From NCBI RefSeq assembly GCF_030403505.1, contig NZ_JAUEMJ010000007.1:124001-188000 (forward strand): a DNA stretch of 64,000 nt, given 5' to 3'. The DNA is from Glycomyces tritici (GTDB lineage Bacteria > Actinomycetota > Actinomycetes > Mycobacteriales > Micromonosporaceae). Every line of letters starts with the position of its first letter. The first letter of the stretch is position 1. The notes under the pieces were generated by a model. The model saw only the letters and a program-made list of their open reading frames with translations. It ran no database searches and was not told where the DNA came from. A program made the position numbers and the translations under genes. Shown one piece after another: positions 7,581 through 15,793 of this stretch.

Positions 7581-8996
7581 GTGCCCATCGCCAAGCGCAG
7601 AACCGCCTCTCGGCAGCGGAAACGGGTCAGCCTGTTCGCCGCCGGCGTCCTGCTCCTCTCGCTCCTGCTCGCTCCGCATCCGGCGGCCGCCGCCACCTCG
7701 AGCACGGTGCTGATCGACGAGCGCTTCGGCGCCCAGACCGCGCCGGCGAACTTCGGCTTTCCGACCGGGGCCAGTGTCGGCGGTGGCGTCTTGAGGGTCA
7801 CGGAGCACATGCGCGACTACACGGCGTCGGTCAGCCGGTTCGGCTCGTCGATCATGAGCGAGAAGACGCTCGATCTGCGATTCGACTGGAAGACCTCGAT
7901 CGCCTCCGACGGGATGAAGACGGGTGTGGAGTTCCGCGACGACGCGGGACGCCTCGTCTTCGCGATCGCGGCGACCGGTTCGCAACTCCGCTACGCCGTC
8001 ACCGGACCCGACTCGTCGTCGGCCTCGGCGCCCGACTCCCTCAATCCGGCCTGGAGCAGAACCGGGTTCGACCGCTCCAAGTGGTACACGGTGGACCTGC
8101 ACATGGACTTCACGCTCGGCCGGGTCCAGTACACGATCGCCACCAAGGAGTCGTCGCCGCGGGTCATGGCCTCCGGGACCGGGGCGATCACGGGCCGGCG
8201 CCTCGCGAAGTTCGTGGCCTGCAACTACTACGGCACCGGCGTGCAGTCGATCGACAACTTCCGGCTCTCCCGTCCGGACCAGGCCGCCGAAGGGTCCCTG
8301 GCCGGGTCGTCGGTATACGCCTTCGGCGACAGCATCGTCTACGGCCACAGCTATGCACGCGGCTTCATGAACCTGGTGGCCGAACGCGAGGGCATGGTGC
8401 TGACCAAGTACGCGGTGAACGGTGCGACCGTGGGGCCGGTGTCGGGTCCGTCCTCCGGGAAGATCCTCACCCAGGTCCGGTCGGCGAGTGCGCAGGCGCC
8501 CGACTTCGTCGTCTTCGACGGCGGCACGAACGACGCGCTCACCCTTCATGAACTGGACGGGTACGAGATCGGCGCCGTCGGCGACTCGTACGAGCCCGGC
8601 AGTTTCGACACCGGCACCTTCGCCGGGTCGTTCGAGGCGACCGTCCACGCCATGAAGCAGAAGTGGCCGACCGCCACGCTGGTCTACGTCCCCGTCCACA
8701 AGTTGGGTTCGCGCGACTGGAACACGCAGATCGCCCTGCGGGCGGTGACCCTGGCTGCCGCCGAGAAGTGGGGCGTGGCCGTCGCCGACGTCTTCGCCGA
8801 CGCGACGCTCGACACCCGCATCGCGAGCCATCGTGTCGCCTACACGTTCGACGGTCTGGTCGGCGGCTTCCCGGGCACCGGCGGCACGGGCACGCATCCG
8901 AACATCGCCGGCATGACCGAGTTCTACGTCCCGGTGCTCACTGCCCGACTGGCCGGTCTCGCCGAGGTCGGGACGGGACGGGTCTGGGGGGTCTGA
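7581..8996 (+). CDS. Secreted SGNH/GDSL hydrolase with N-terminal beta-sandwich domain
   Basis: Secreted esterase-like protein, 471 residues, starting at GTG 7581 after AAGGGAG. A Sec signal (about residues 15-38) is followed by a beta-sandwich of the LamG/concanavalin type (about 40-235) and an SGNH domain. Block I is FGDSIVYGHS with nucleophile Ser251; block III is GGTNDA (Asn317); block V is GTGTHPN with His439. The aspartate normally three residues before that His is Thr436, so a Ser-His dyad or another acid may be used. Deacetylation of a polysaccharide is the likely role given its shared operator with the GH16 enzyme; this is inference. Confidence 0.88.
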   Translation: MPIAKRRTASRQRKRVSLFAAGVLLLSLLLAPHPAAAATSSTVLIDERFGAQTAPANFGFPTGASVGGGVLRVTEHMRDYTASVSRFGSSIMSEKTLDLRFDWKTSIASDGMKTGVEFRDDAGRLVFAIAATGSQLRYAVTGPDSSSASAPDSLNPAWSRTGFDRSKWYTVDLHMDFTLGRVQYTIATKESSPRVMASGTGAITGRRLAKFVACNYYGTGVQSIDNFRLSRPDQAAEGSLAGSSVYAFGDSIVYGHSYARGFMNLVAEREGMVLTKYAVNGATVGPVSGPSSGKILTQVRSASAQAPDFVVFDGGTNDALTLHELDGYEIGAVGDSYEPGSFDTGTFAGSFEATVHAMKQKWPTATLVYVPVHKLGSRDWNTQIALRAVTLAAAEKWGVAVADVFADATLDTRIASHRVAYTFDGLVGGFPGTGGTGTHPNIAGMTEFYVPVLTARLAGLAEVGTGRVWGV

Positions 8997-9009
8997 GCGC
9001 GCCGGGCGG

Positions 9010-10023
9010 TCAGCGGGGCGTCGTCGGGCCGGTCGACTCGCGCCAGGCCACGCGCTGCAGCGGGCGCGGTGCGGGTTCGAGTTCGCGTCCGGAGATCGCT
9101 TTGACCAGGCTCAGCATGGCGTTGCGGCCCAGGCCTTCCAGGTTGACCTCCACGCTGGTCAGACTCGGCGGCAGGTACTCGCACACCTCGTTGCTGTCCC
9201 AGCCGGTGACGCTGGCGTCGCCGGGGATGTCCAGGCCCCGCTCGATGAGGGCGCGGATCGCCCCGGCGGCCACGACGTCGTTGGCGGCGATGACGGCGGT
9301 GGGCATCGCCTCGTCCGCGAGCGAGTGCACCGCGTCGTAGCCGGACCTGCCCGACCAGTCGCCGTCCACGACGCCGGCGGATTCCAGTCCGAGCCGTTCG
9401 ACCGTCTCGAGGTACGCGGCCTTCCTCGCCCGTGCCGAGGCGAACTGCAGGTTTCCGGCCACGTGGAAGAACCGGCGGTGCCCGAAGGCGACCAGGCCCT
9501 CCATGATCTCGACCAGGGGTGCGGCGTCGGCCAGTTCGCCGATGCCGCGCATCTGGTCGTCGAAGTCGGCCGCGACCACGATCGTCTCCCCTTGCGGCAG
9601 ATGGTCTTCGATCCCGGGGGAGACCGGGGCCAGGGCCAGGATGCCCTCGACCTGGCCGGTGCCGGCGATCTCGAGCATCCGCTCGGTCCTGGTCTCGGTG
9701 TCGCCGATGACGCTGATCGCCTCGACGGTGAAGCCGGCCTCGTGGGCGGCCTCGGTCGCGCCGTGCAGCATCCGCGAGGGGTTGAAGACCATGGTCGGCA
9801 GGAGGATCGCCAGCCGGCCGGTCCGGCGGGTCCGCATCGACCTCGCGACCAGGTTCGGGCGGTAGTTCAACTCGCTGACGGCGGCGTCGATGCGCGCGAG
9901 GGTCGCCGGCTTCAACCCGTTCCTGGACCGCAGGTAGCGGGAGACGGTCTGGTGCGATACGCCGGCCAGGCTCGCGACCTGCTTGATCGTCGGCCGCCTC
10001 GATTCGGTGGAGCGCTCGGTCAT
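9010..10023 (-). CDS. LacI family regulator of the adjacent ABC/dehydrogenase operon
   Basis: Cytoplasmic repressor, 337 residues. HTH TIKQVASLAGVSHQTVSRYL, hinge YRPNLVARSMRTR, and a sugar-binding effector domain with ANDVVAAGAIRALIERG. I chose ATG 10023 over the upstream GTG 10029 because AGGAG is 9 bases from the ATG but only 3-4 from the GTG. It is divergent from the importer operon starting at 10202. Two CG-centred palindromes (10071-10082 and 10103-10120) lie between them, so it most likely represses that operon and itself, with the operon's sugar substrate as inducer. Confidence 0.93.
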   Translation of the reverse strand: MTERSTESRRPTIKQVASLAGVSHQTVSRYLRSRNGLKPATLARIDAAVSELNYRPNLVARSMRTRRTGRLAILLPTMVFNPSRMLHGATEAAHEAGFTVEAISVIGDTETRTERMLEIAGTGQVEGILALAPVSPGIEDHLPQGETIVVAADFDDQMRGIGELADAAPLVEIMEGLVAFGHRRFFHVAGNLQFASARARKAAYLETVERLGLESAGVVDGDWSGRSGYDAVHSLADEAMPTAVIAANDVVAAGAIRALIERGLDIPGDASVTGWDSNEVCEYLPPSLTSVEVNLEGLGRNAMLSLVKAISGRELEPAPRPLQRVAWRESTGPTTPR

Positions 10024-10059
10024 GCCCACGGTCTCCTCTCGCAGATCCCAGTGATCATC

Positions 10060-10120
10060 TTGACATACGAGTGAACGTTCACTATCTTAGGTGGTACTTC
10101 AAATAGTGAACGATCACTAT
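10060..10120 (+). promoter_or_regulatory. Promoter with two LacI-type operators
   Basis: -35 TTGACA (10060-10065), 17-base spacer, -10 TATCTT (10083-10088). The spacer ends in the perfect palindrome GTGAACGTTCAC (10071-10082). A second near-perfect palindrome, ATAGTGAACGATCACTAT (10103-10120), lies downstream of the expected start. Their centres are 35 bases apart. Confidence 0.75.
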
Positions 10121-10142
10121 TTCTTGACGCAAAGGAGCGCCG

Positions 10143-10205
10143 ATGCCGGTTTCCGATCCCCCCTGCAGCCCGGGCGCCGCGCGCCCGCTGGTGACCGGCC
10201 CATGA
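10143..10205 (+). CDS. 20-residue leader peptide coupled to the permease start
   Basis: A tiny open frame begins at ATG 10143 after a strong AAAGGAG (10131-10137), encodes 20 residues (starts MPVSDPPCSPG), and ends in a TGA that overlaps the permease ATG (ATGA, 10202-10205). The permease start itself has no good ribosome-binding site, so translation is probably coupled through this frame. It is proline-rich (PP twice counting PPC and RPL contexts), which could slow ribosomes. Whether the peptide has any function is unknown; it may only load ribosomes. Confidence 0.5.
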   Translation: MPVSDPPCSPGAARPLVTGP

Positions 10206-11122
10206 GCGCGACCTCGGAGCTGCACCGTCTCGGCCAAGGCGGGGCGAGGGCCAAGCGGCAGAACAAGACCGCCTTCCTGTTCCTGCTGCCGTGGTTCCTG
10301 GGCCTGTTCGTCATCACGATCGGGCCGATGCTCGCCTCACTGGTCCTGAGTTTCACCGACTACAACCTGCTGCAGCCGGCGGAGTTCAATGGGCTGGAGA
10401 ACTTCAGCCGGATGCTCGGGGACGAGCGCCTGCACCGGTCCCTCGGCGTCACGTTCACCTACGTCCTCGTGTCCGTCCCGGTCCAGCTGGGACTCGCCCT
10501 CGGCCTGGCCATCATGCTGGACCGCGGCGTGCGGGGCCTGGCGTTCTACCGCTCGATGTTCTACCTGCCCTCGCTGCTGGGGGCCAGCGTCGCCATCGCG
10601 GTCCTGTGGCGGATGGTGTTCGGCGCCGACGGCCTCTTCAACGACGGCCTCGCCCTGTTCGGGATCGAAGGGCGCGGCTGGATCTCCGAACCCGAGACCG
10701 CCCTCGGCACGCTGATCACGCTGAACGTGTGGACGTTCGGCTCGCCGATGGTGATCTTCCTGGCCGGGCTGCGCCAGATCCCGCGCATGTACTACGAGGC
10801 CGCCTCGGTCGACGGCGCGAGCCGCTGGCGCCAGTTCGCGTCGGTGACCCTGCCGCTCCTGACGCCGATCATCTTCTTCAACCTGGTCCTGCAGATCATC
10901 CACGCGTTCCAGTCGTTCACCCAGGCGTTCATCGTCTCCGGGGGCACCGGCGGTCCGGCCGACTCGACCCTCTTCTACACGCTGTACCTGTACCAGCGCG
11001 GGTTCGGGAACTTCGACATGGGCTACGCCTCGGCCCTGGCCTGGCTGCTGCTGCTCATCGTCGGCGCGTTCACCGCGATCAACTTCTGGGCTTCGAAGTA
11101 TTGGGTCTTCTACAATGACTGA
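10202..11122 (+). CDS. Sugar ABC transporter permease (MalF/UgpA type)
   Basis: Inner-membrane permease of a carbohydrate ABC importer, 306 residues, six predicted helices starting with FLFLLPWFLGLFVITIGPML. The coupling motif reads YYEAASVDGASRWRQF near residue 200, binding the cytoplasmic ATPase (not encoded here). The start at 10202 overlaps the stop of a 20-residue leader frame; an earlier in-frame start at 10091 would run through the operator. Its own stop overlaps the next permease by 8 bases. It forms one operon with the second permease, binding protein, dehydrogenase and PmoA-like gene. Substrate unknown. Confidence 0.93.
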   Translation: MSATSELHRLGQGGARAKRQNKTAFLFLLPWFLGLFVITIGPMLASLVLSFTDYNLLQPAEFNGLENFSRMLGDERLHRSLGVTFTYVLVSVPVQLGLALGLAIMLDRGVRGLAFYRSMFYLPSLLGASVAIAVLWRMVFGADGLFNDGLALFGIEGRGWISEPETALGTLITLNVWTFGSPMVIFLAGLRQIPRMYYEAASVDGASRWRQFASVTLPLLTPIIFFNLVLQIIHAFQSFTQAFIVSGGTGGPADSTLFYTLYLYQRGFGNFDMGYASALAWLLLLIVGAFTAINFWASKYWVFYND

Positions 11123-12026
11123 CACCTTCGCAACGACCACCCCGGCCGCCGCGCCGCTCGCACCGGACCCGGCCCCGAAGCGGCGGTCCCGGAGCGGCTT
11201 CCGGCCGGTCCGCTCGATCGTCAAGCACGCCTTGCTCATCCTGTGCGTGCTGGTGATGCTCTACCCGGTGCTGTGGATGGTCGTCAGCTCGCTGCGGCCC
11301 AACGACGTCATCTTCCGGGACCCCAGCCTGCTGCTGAACGACCTCGAGACCGGGAACTACGCGGAAGGCTGGAACGCCTTCGCCGACCCGTTCAGCGTCT
11401 ACCTGGTCAACTCCTCCATCGTGGTCCTCGGCGCGATCCTGGGCAACCTCGTCTCGTGCTCGATGGCCGCCTACGCCTTCGCCCGCCTGGAGTTCACCGC
11501 CAAGCGGTGGTGGTTCGCGATCATGCTCCTGACGATCATGCTGCCGATCCACGTCATCATCGTCCCGCAGTACGTGCTGTTCGCCCAGCTCGGCTGGGTC
11601 AACACCTTCCTGCCGCTCATCGTGCCGAAGCTGCTGGCCACCGACGCGTTCTTCGTGTTCCTCATGGTCCAGTTCATCCGCGGCGTCCCCATCGAACTCG
11701 ACGAGGCCGCCCGCATCGACGGCGCCGGGCATCCGCGGATCTTCGCCCAGATCATCCTGCCGCTCATGGTGCCCGCGCTCGCCACCACCGCGATCTTCAC
11801 CTTCATCTGGACCTGGAACGACTTCTTCTCCCAGCTGATCTACCTGACCGACCCGGACCTCTACACCGTCCCGCTGGCGCTGCGCGCCTTCGTCGACGCC
11901 CAGTCCGGCACGAACTGGGGCGCCGCGCTCGCCATGAGCGTGGTCTCGCTCGTCCCGATCTTCCTGGTGTTCCTGTTCGGGCAGCGATTCCTGCTCAGGG
12001 GCATCGCCACCACCGGCGGCAAGTGA
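11115..12026 (+). CDS. Sugar ABC transporter permease (MalG/UgpE type)
   Basis: Second inner-membrane permease of the importer, 303 residues. A proline/arginine-rich cytoplasmic N-terminus leads into six helices; the coupling loop is ELDEAARIDGAGHPRIF around residue 197. The C-terminus FLLRGIATTGGK is the family's usual ending (x-GIxxGAVK-like). It overlaps the preceding permease by 8 bases, indicating translational coupling, and the binding protein follows after 45 bases. Confidence 0.94.
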   Translation: MTDTFATTTPAAAPLAPDPAPKRRSRSGFRPVRSIVKHALLILCVLVMLYPVLWMVVSSLRPNDVIFRDPSLLLNDLETGNYAEGWNAFADPFSVYLVNSSIVVLGAILGNLVSCSMAAYAFARLEFTAKRWWFAIMLLTIMLPIHVIIVPQYVLFAQLGWVNTFLPLIVPKLLATDAFFVFLMVQFIRGVPIELDEAARIDGAGHPRIFAQIILPLMVPALATTAIFTFIWTWNDFFSQLIYLTDPDLYTVPLALRAFVDAQSGTNWGAALAMSVVSLVPIFLVFLFGQRFLLRGIATTGGK

Positions 12027-12071
12027 ACCGCCGCAACCCTTCACCGCAACCCTTCACAAAGGAGCAATCCC

Positions 12072-13370
12072 ATGCAACGCAGACTCATCATCAAAGGACT
12101 CGGCGCCTCCGCCGTCGCCCTGCCCGGCCTGGCCGCCTGCGGCACCGGCGGCGGCGGCGACGTGGAACTGAGCGACGAGCCGGTCACCATCCGCATGACC
12201 TGGTGGGGCGCGGACACCCGTGCCGAACTGACCGACCAGGCCATCGCCGCGTTCCAGAAGGAGCACCCGAACATCACCGTCAAGGGCGAGTTCAAGGACT
12301 GGGCCGGGTACTGGGACGCCCTCGCGACCACCACCGCCGCGAACGACTCGCCCGACGTGATCCAGATGGACGAGCTCTACCTCGCCTCGTACGGCGACCG
12401 GGGCACCCTCCTCGACCTGGCCGACACGAGCGACTTCCTCGACACCTCGGGGTTCGATGCGGCGACCCTCGCGACCGGGCAGATCGACGGCACGCAGTAC
12501 GCGATCCCGATCGGCGCGGGCATGCTCGCGAGCATCGTCAACGCCGACCTCTTCGCCCAGTACGGCGTCGAACTGCCCGACGACACCACCTGGACCTGGG
12601 ACGACTACGCCGCGATCGCCAACGAACTCACCGAGAAGAGCGGCGGGGCCATCAACGGCTCCGGCCTCACCGGCGGCACCGACGCGGGCAGCATCCGCTA
12701 CTGGGCGCGCCTGCACGGCAACGAGCTCTACGGCGAGAACGGCGACGTCACCCTCGACCCGGCGGTGCTGGCCTCGCTGTGGGAGTACAACCTGGGCCTG
12801 GCCGAGAGCGGCGGGATCGAGAGCGCCGCACAATCCGTCGAGAGCCAGAGCGCCGGCATCGAAGGCGGCAGCCTCGCCACCGGCAAGATCGCCATGGGCT
12901 TCGGCTACAACACGCAGATCACGCCGCTGCTCGCCGCCAGCGGCGCCGACCTCAGACTGCTCCAGCTGCCCGGCAGCGCCGAAGCCGACGCGAACTTCAT
13001 CAAGCCGTCGATGTACTGGGCGGTCTCCTCCCAGAGCGAGCACCCCGCCGAGGCCGCGACCCTGGTCGACTTCCTCGTCAACCACGAGGCCGCCGCCGAC
13101 ATCCTCGGCACCGAGCGCGGCATCCCGGCCAACCCGGCCATGCGCGAGCACGTCGCGGCCGACCTCGACGAGGGCGGGCAGCTGGCCGTGGACTACATCG
13201 AGTCGGCCACCGCCGGCCCCGCGGTCGCGGTCACCCCGGCCGGAGGCAGCGGCTTCGACCCGATGATCCAGCGCTACACGCAGGAGGTCATGTTCGGCGA
13301 GCGCACGCCGCAGGAAGCGGCCGACGCCTTCATCGACGAACTCAAGACCGAAATCGACGCCGCCGCGTAG
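12072..13370 (+). CDS. Sugar-binding lipoprotein of the ABC importer
   Basis: Extracellular solute-binding protein (family 1), 432 residues. The N-terminus RRLIIKGLGASAVALPGLAAC combines a twin-arginine start with a lipobox ending at Cys22, so it is a membrane-anchored lipoprotein. MTWWGADTRAELTDQAIAAFQKEHPNITV is the typical first lobe of a family-1 oligosaccharide binder. AAAGGAG lies upstream of the ATG. It sits after its two permeases rather than before them, an order unlike the malE-type operon at the left edge. The neighbouring dehydrogenase suggests a modified sugar or glycoside ligand; not resolvable. Confidence 0.93.
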   Translation: MQRRLIIKGLGASAVALPGLAACGTGGGGDVELSDEPVTIRMTWWGADTRAELTDQAIAAFQKEHPNITVKGEFKDWAGYWDALATTTAANDSPDVIQMDELYLASYGDRGTLLDLADTSDFLDTSGFDAATLATGQIDGTQYAIPIGAGMLASIVNADLFAQYGVELPDDTTWTWDDYAAIANELTEKSGGAINGSGLTGGTDAGSIRYWARLHGNELYGENGDVTLDPAVLASLWEYNLGLAESGGIESAAQSVESQSAGIEGGSLATGKIAMGFGYNTQITPLLAASGADLRLLQLPGSAEADANFIKPSMYWAVSSQSEHPAEAATLVDFLVNHEAAADILGTERGIPANPAMREHVAADLDEGGQLAVDYIESATAGPAVAVTPAGGSGFDPMIQRYTQEVMFGERTPQEAADAFIDELKTEIDAAA

Positions 13371-13397
13371 CCGGCGATCCGAGTAGAGAAGAGCACC

Positions 13398-14507
13398 ATG
13401 CCTGTCCCCAGACCCCCGCTCCGCTGCGGCATCATCGGCACCGGCGGCATCGCCCACGCGCATGCCCACGCCCTGACCGAACTGGGCGCCGAACTGGCGG
13501 CCGTGGCCGAGATCGACCCGGTCAGCGCCGCGGCGTTCACCGGCCGCTTTCCGGCTCCCGGCGTGTACGGCGACGCCGAGACCATGCTGAAGGAGGAGCG
13601 GCTCGACCTGGTGCACATCTGCACGCCGCCGGGAACCCATGTGCCGCTGGCGATCGCGGCCATGCGTGCCGGGGTCCCGGCGCTGGTCGAGAAGCCGACC
13701 GCGCTGAGTCTGGCCGAGATGGACGCGCTCGCCGAGGTCGAGGCCGAGACCGGCACGCCGGTGCTGACGGTGTTCCAGCACCGGTACGGTCCGGCCGCGA
13801 TCCGGCTGCGGCGACTGGTCGCCTCGGGGGAGCTCGGGCGGCCGCTCGTGGCGACCTGCGAGACGCTCTGGTACCGCGACGACGCCTACTTCGACGTCCC
13901 CTGGCGGGGGCGATGGGAGGTCGAAGGCGGGGGACCGACGATGGGTCACGGCATCCACCAGTTCGACCTGCTCCTGTCGATCCTCGGCCCGTGGACCGAG
14001 GTCACGGCGATGGCCGCACGCCTGTCCCGCCCCACGAACACCGAGGACGTCTCGATGGCGCTGGCGCGCTTCGCGAACGGCGCCATGGCCACGGTGGTCA
14101 ACTCGGTCGTGTCGCCGCGGGAGACCTCCCGGCTCCGGTTCGACTTCGAGTACGCCACTGTGGAACTGGAGCACCTCTACGGCTACCGGGAGGCCGACTG
14201 GCGCTTCACCGCCGCGCCCGGGCACGAGCACCTGGCGGGGGTCTGGACCGCCGGCGACGAGCCCGATGCCGAGAGCGGCCACCGCCTGCAGATCGCGGCG
14301 GTCCTCGACGCGATCGCGGCCGGGACCGAGCCGGGCGTCTCGCTCGCCGAGGCGCGCCGGACGCTGGAGTTCGCCGCCGCCACCTACGCGTCGGCGTTCC
14401 AGGGCCGCCCCGTCTCGGCCGGTGAGATCGACGGCGCCGACCCGTTCAACCGCAGCATGGACGGCGGCGTCGTTCCATGGATGCCGATCAAGGAGACCTT
14501 CGCATGA
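13398..14507 (+). CDS. Gfo/Idh/MocA family NAD(P)-dependent dehydrogenase
   Basis: Cytoplasmic sugar or inositol oxidoreductase, 369 residues. The N-terminal Rossmann fold has GIIGTGGIAHAHAHAL, and the family's EKPTAL motif (catalytic Lys) is near residue 98. The C-terminal alpha/beta domain carries GGGPTMGHGIHQFDLLLSILG with the conserved His pair region. Members oxidise hydroxyls of glucose-fructose, myo-inositol, or 3-keto-glycoside substrates; the specific reaction is unknown. It follows the binding protein by 27 bases and its stop overlaps the next start (ATGA), so both act on the sugar brought in by this importer. Confidence 0.93.
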   Translation: MPVPRPPLRCGIIGTGGIAHAHAHALTELGAELAAVAEIDPVSAAAFTGRFPAPGVYGDAETMLKEERLDLVHICTPPGTHVPLAIAAMRAGVPALVEKPTALSLAEMDALAEVEAETGTPVLTVFQHRYGPAAIRLRRLVASGELGRPLVATCETLWYRDDAYFDVPWRGRWEVEGGGPTMGHGIHQFDLLLSILGPWTEVTAMAARLSRPTNTEDVSMALARFANGAMATVVNSVVSPRETSRLRFDFEYATVELEHLYGYREADWRFTAAPGHEHLAGVWTAGDEPDAESGHRLQIAAVLDAIAAGTEPGVSLAEARRTLEFAAATYASAFQGRPVSAGEIDGADPFNRSMDGGVVPWMPIKETFA

Positions 14508-15406
14508 GCCACCTCGACATCCGCCACGACATCGACAGCGCGGTGACCGTCAGCGACGGCGGGACCGAGCTGTTCCGGTACGTCTACCGGCCCGACTCCC
14601 CGCAACTGGAGTCGCCCAAGCCGTACCTGCACCCGATCCGCACCCGCGCCGGGCACCTCGTGAGCCTGTACCGGCCCTGGGACCACGTGTGGCACAAGGG
14701 CATCGCGCTGTCCCTGCCCCATGTGGGGGAGGAGAACTTCTGGGGCGGGCCGACCTACGTCCACGGGCAGTTCTACGTGCAGCTGGAGAACAACGGCACC
14801 CAGTCGCACCGGCGGTTCACCCGCATCGAGCGGGTCGACGGGGCCGCCGAACTGGTCCACGAACTGGACTGGAGCACCCAGGGCGGAGCCCCGTGGATCA
14901 CCGAGCGCCGCGCGTTGAGCGCGCGGCTGCTCTCGGACGAGGCCTGGATGCTGACCTTCGACACCGAGCTCCGCAACGTCTCGGGCGCGGACATCGCGAT
15001 CGGCTCCCCGACCACGAAGGGGCGTGAGAACGCCGGCTACGGCGGCCTGTTCTGGCGCGGGCCAAGGGCTTTCACCGGCGGCAGCCTCGTCACCGCCGAG
15101 GGCTCCGGTTCCGGCAACGACATGCGCGGCCAGCGCCACGAGTGGATGGGCTTCGCCGGACGCCACGACGACATCGACGCCGCCTCGCTGGTGCTCATGG
15201 TCGACGACTCGTCGAACCCGCACCATCCGCCGCAGTGGTTCGCCCGCAGTGAGGAGTTCGCCTGCCTCAACCCCGCCCCGTTCTTCAGCGAGGAGCTGAC
15301 CATTCCGAATGGGGAGGCAGTGCGGTTCCGCTACGGCGTGGGCATCGCCGATGCGGATGCGGAGGCGGCTCAGGAATTGGCGGTGGCAGTGCGCAAGTCG
15401 CTTTGA
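14504..15406 (+). CDS. PmoA family (DUF6807) protein
   Basis: Cytoplasmic protein of 300 residues resembling the PmoA-family domain (DUF6807), named for methane oxygenase but not itself shown to be one. Recognisable features are YRPDSPQLESPKPYLHPIRT, the RPWDHVWHKGIALSLPHVGEENFWGG stretch, and NPHHPPQWFARSEEFACLNPAPF. Rich in His and Trp with a beta-sandwich look; no signal peptide. It is translationally coupled (ATGA) to the Gfo/Idh/MocA gene. Pairing with such dehydrogenases inside sugar-import operons is common in actinomycetes (general knowledge), and suggests a role in processing an unusual sugar. Confidence 0.85.
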   Translation: MSHLDIRHDIDSAVTVSDGGTELFRYVYRPDSPQLESPKPYLHPIRTRAGHLVSLYRPWDHVWHKGIALSLPHVGEENFWGGPTYVHGQFYVQLENNGTQSHRRFTRIERVDGAAELVHELDWSTQGGAPWITERRALSARLLSDEAWMLTFDTELRNVSGADIAIGSPTTKGRENAGYGGLFWRGPRAFTGGSLVTAEGSGSGNDMRGQRHEWMGFAGRHDDIDAASLVLMVDDSSNPHHPPQWFARSEEFACLNPAPFFSEELTIPNGEAVRFRYGVGIADADAEAAQELAVAVRKSL

Positions 15407-15496
15407 GGCGACGAAGCGCAAGTCTGTATCGATAAAGAGGCGAGTTCGCAGAACTCTCCTGATGTGCAGATGCGGCGGCTGCCCGGATGCATGCCG

Positions 15497-15508
15497 TGAT
15501 TCGAATCA
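15497..15508. promoter_or_regulatory. Perfect 12-bp palindrome TGATTCGAATCA
   Basis: CG-centred palindrome in the AT-richer gap between the PmoA-like and GH12 genes, about 175 bases upstream of the GH12 -35. It resembles LacI-family half-sites but is far from the promoter, so its role is uncertain. Confidence 0.35.
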
Positions 15509-15592
15509 AATAGCAGGTGGTAGCGGTCATCGAATGCGTCGGGTCGGCGCCATGGAGGTATTCGGGCTCAGATTTCGTGTCCATTTAAGGCC

Positions 15593-15634
15593 GCCGGAGT
15601 TCGCGCAACGCCATAGGGGGTTGCGCGCTCCGGC
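15593..15634 (+). terminator. Terminator of the importer/dehydrogenase operon
   Basis: GCCGGAG plus CGCGCAAC (15593-15609) pair with GTTGCGCG plus CTCCGGC (15620-15634), a 15-bp stem with a 2-base bulge and a 10-base loop. It lies 186 bases past the PmoA-like stop. Confidence 0.6.
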
Positions 15635-15681
15635 CTGCCCTATTTGCCCTTTGAACTCGTAAAACTCCTCAATTCCCGACA

Positions 15682-15709
15682 TTGACAGGCTTCAGTGTGA
15701 CGATATAAC
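15682..15709 (+). promoter_or_regulatory. GH12 promoter
   Basis: -35 TTGACA (15682-15687) and -10 TATAAC (15704-15709), spacer 16 bases, about 85 bases before the GH12 start codon. One of the best sigma70-type promoters in the window. Confidence 0.7.
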
Positions 15710-15793
15710 GTAGTTTTGAAAGATGACCAAACAAACTGCTCGCCAGAGACCGCCCCCGGTCCGACGGCACCGCACCACCGGAAGGAAAACGAG

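Larger units (their letters stand above)
15407..15793. other. Regulatory gap before GH12 gene
   Basis: 387 bases of visibly lower GC without a convincing gene. It contains TGTATCGATA (15425-15434), a perfect palindrome TGATTCGAATCA (15497-15508), a bulged hairpin terminator (15593-15634) and the GH12 promoter (15682-15709). Short frames across it lack coding character. Confidence 0.55.

Noticed and set aside
12054..14282. Long minus-strand open frame opposite the binding protein and dehydrogenase
   Set aside because: Antisense shadow; the plus-strand genes have clear families and ribosome-binding sites.
11243..14425. Long plus-strand open frame (about 1060 codons) through the importer operon
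   Set aside because: It overlaps three recognised genes in another frame, and its Arg/Pro/His-rich translation has no protein character.
15407..15680. Possible small gene in the low-GC gap before GH12
   Set aside because: Short frames lack a ribosome-binding site and codon bias; a terminator hairpin and palindromes explain the region better.
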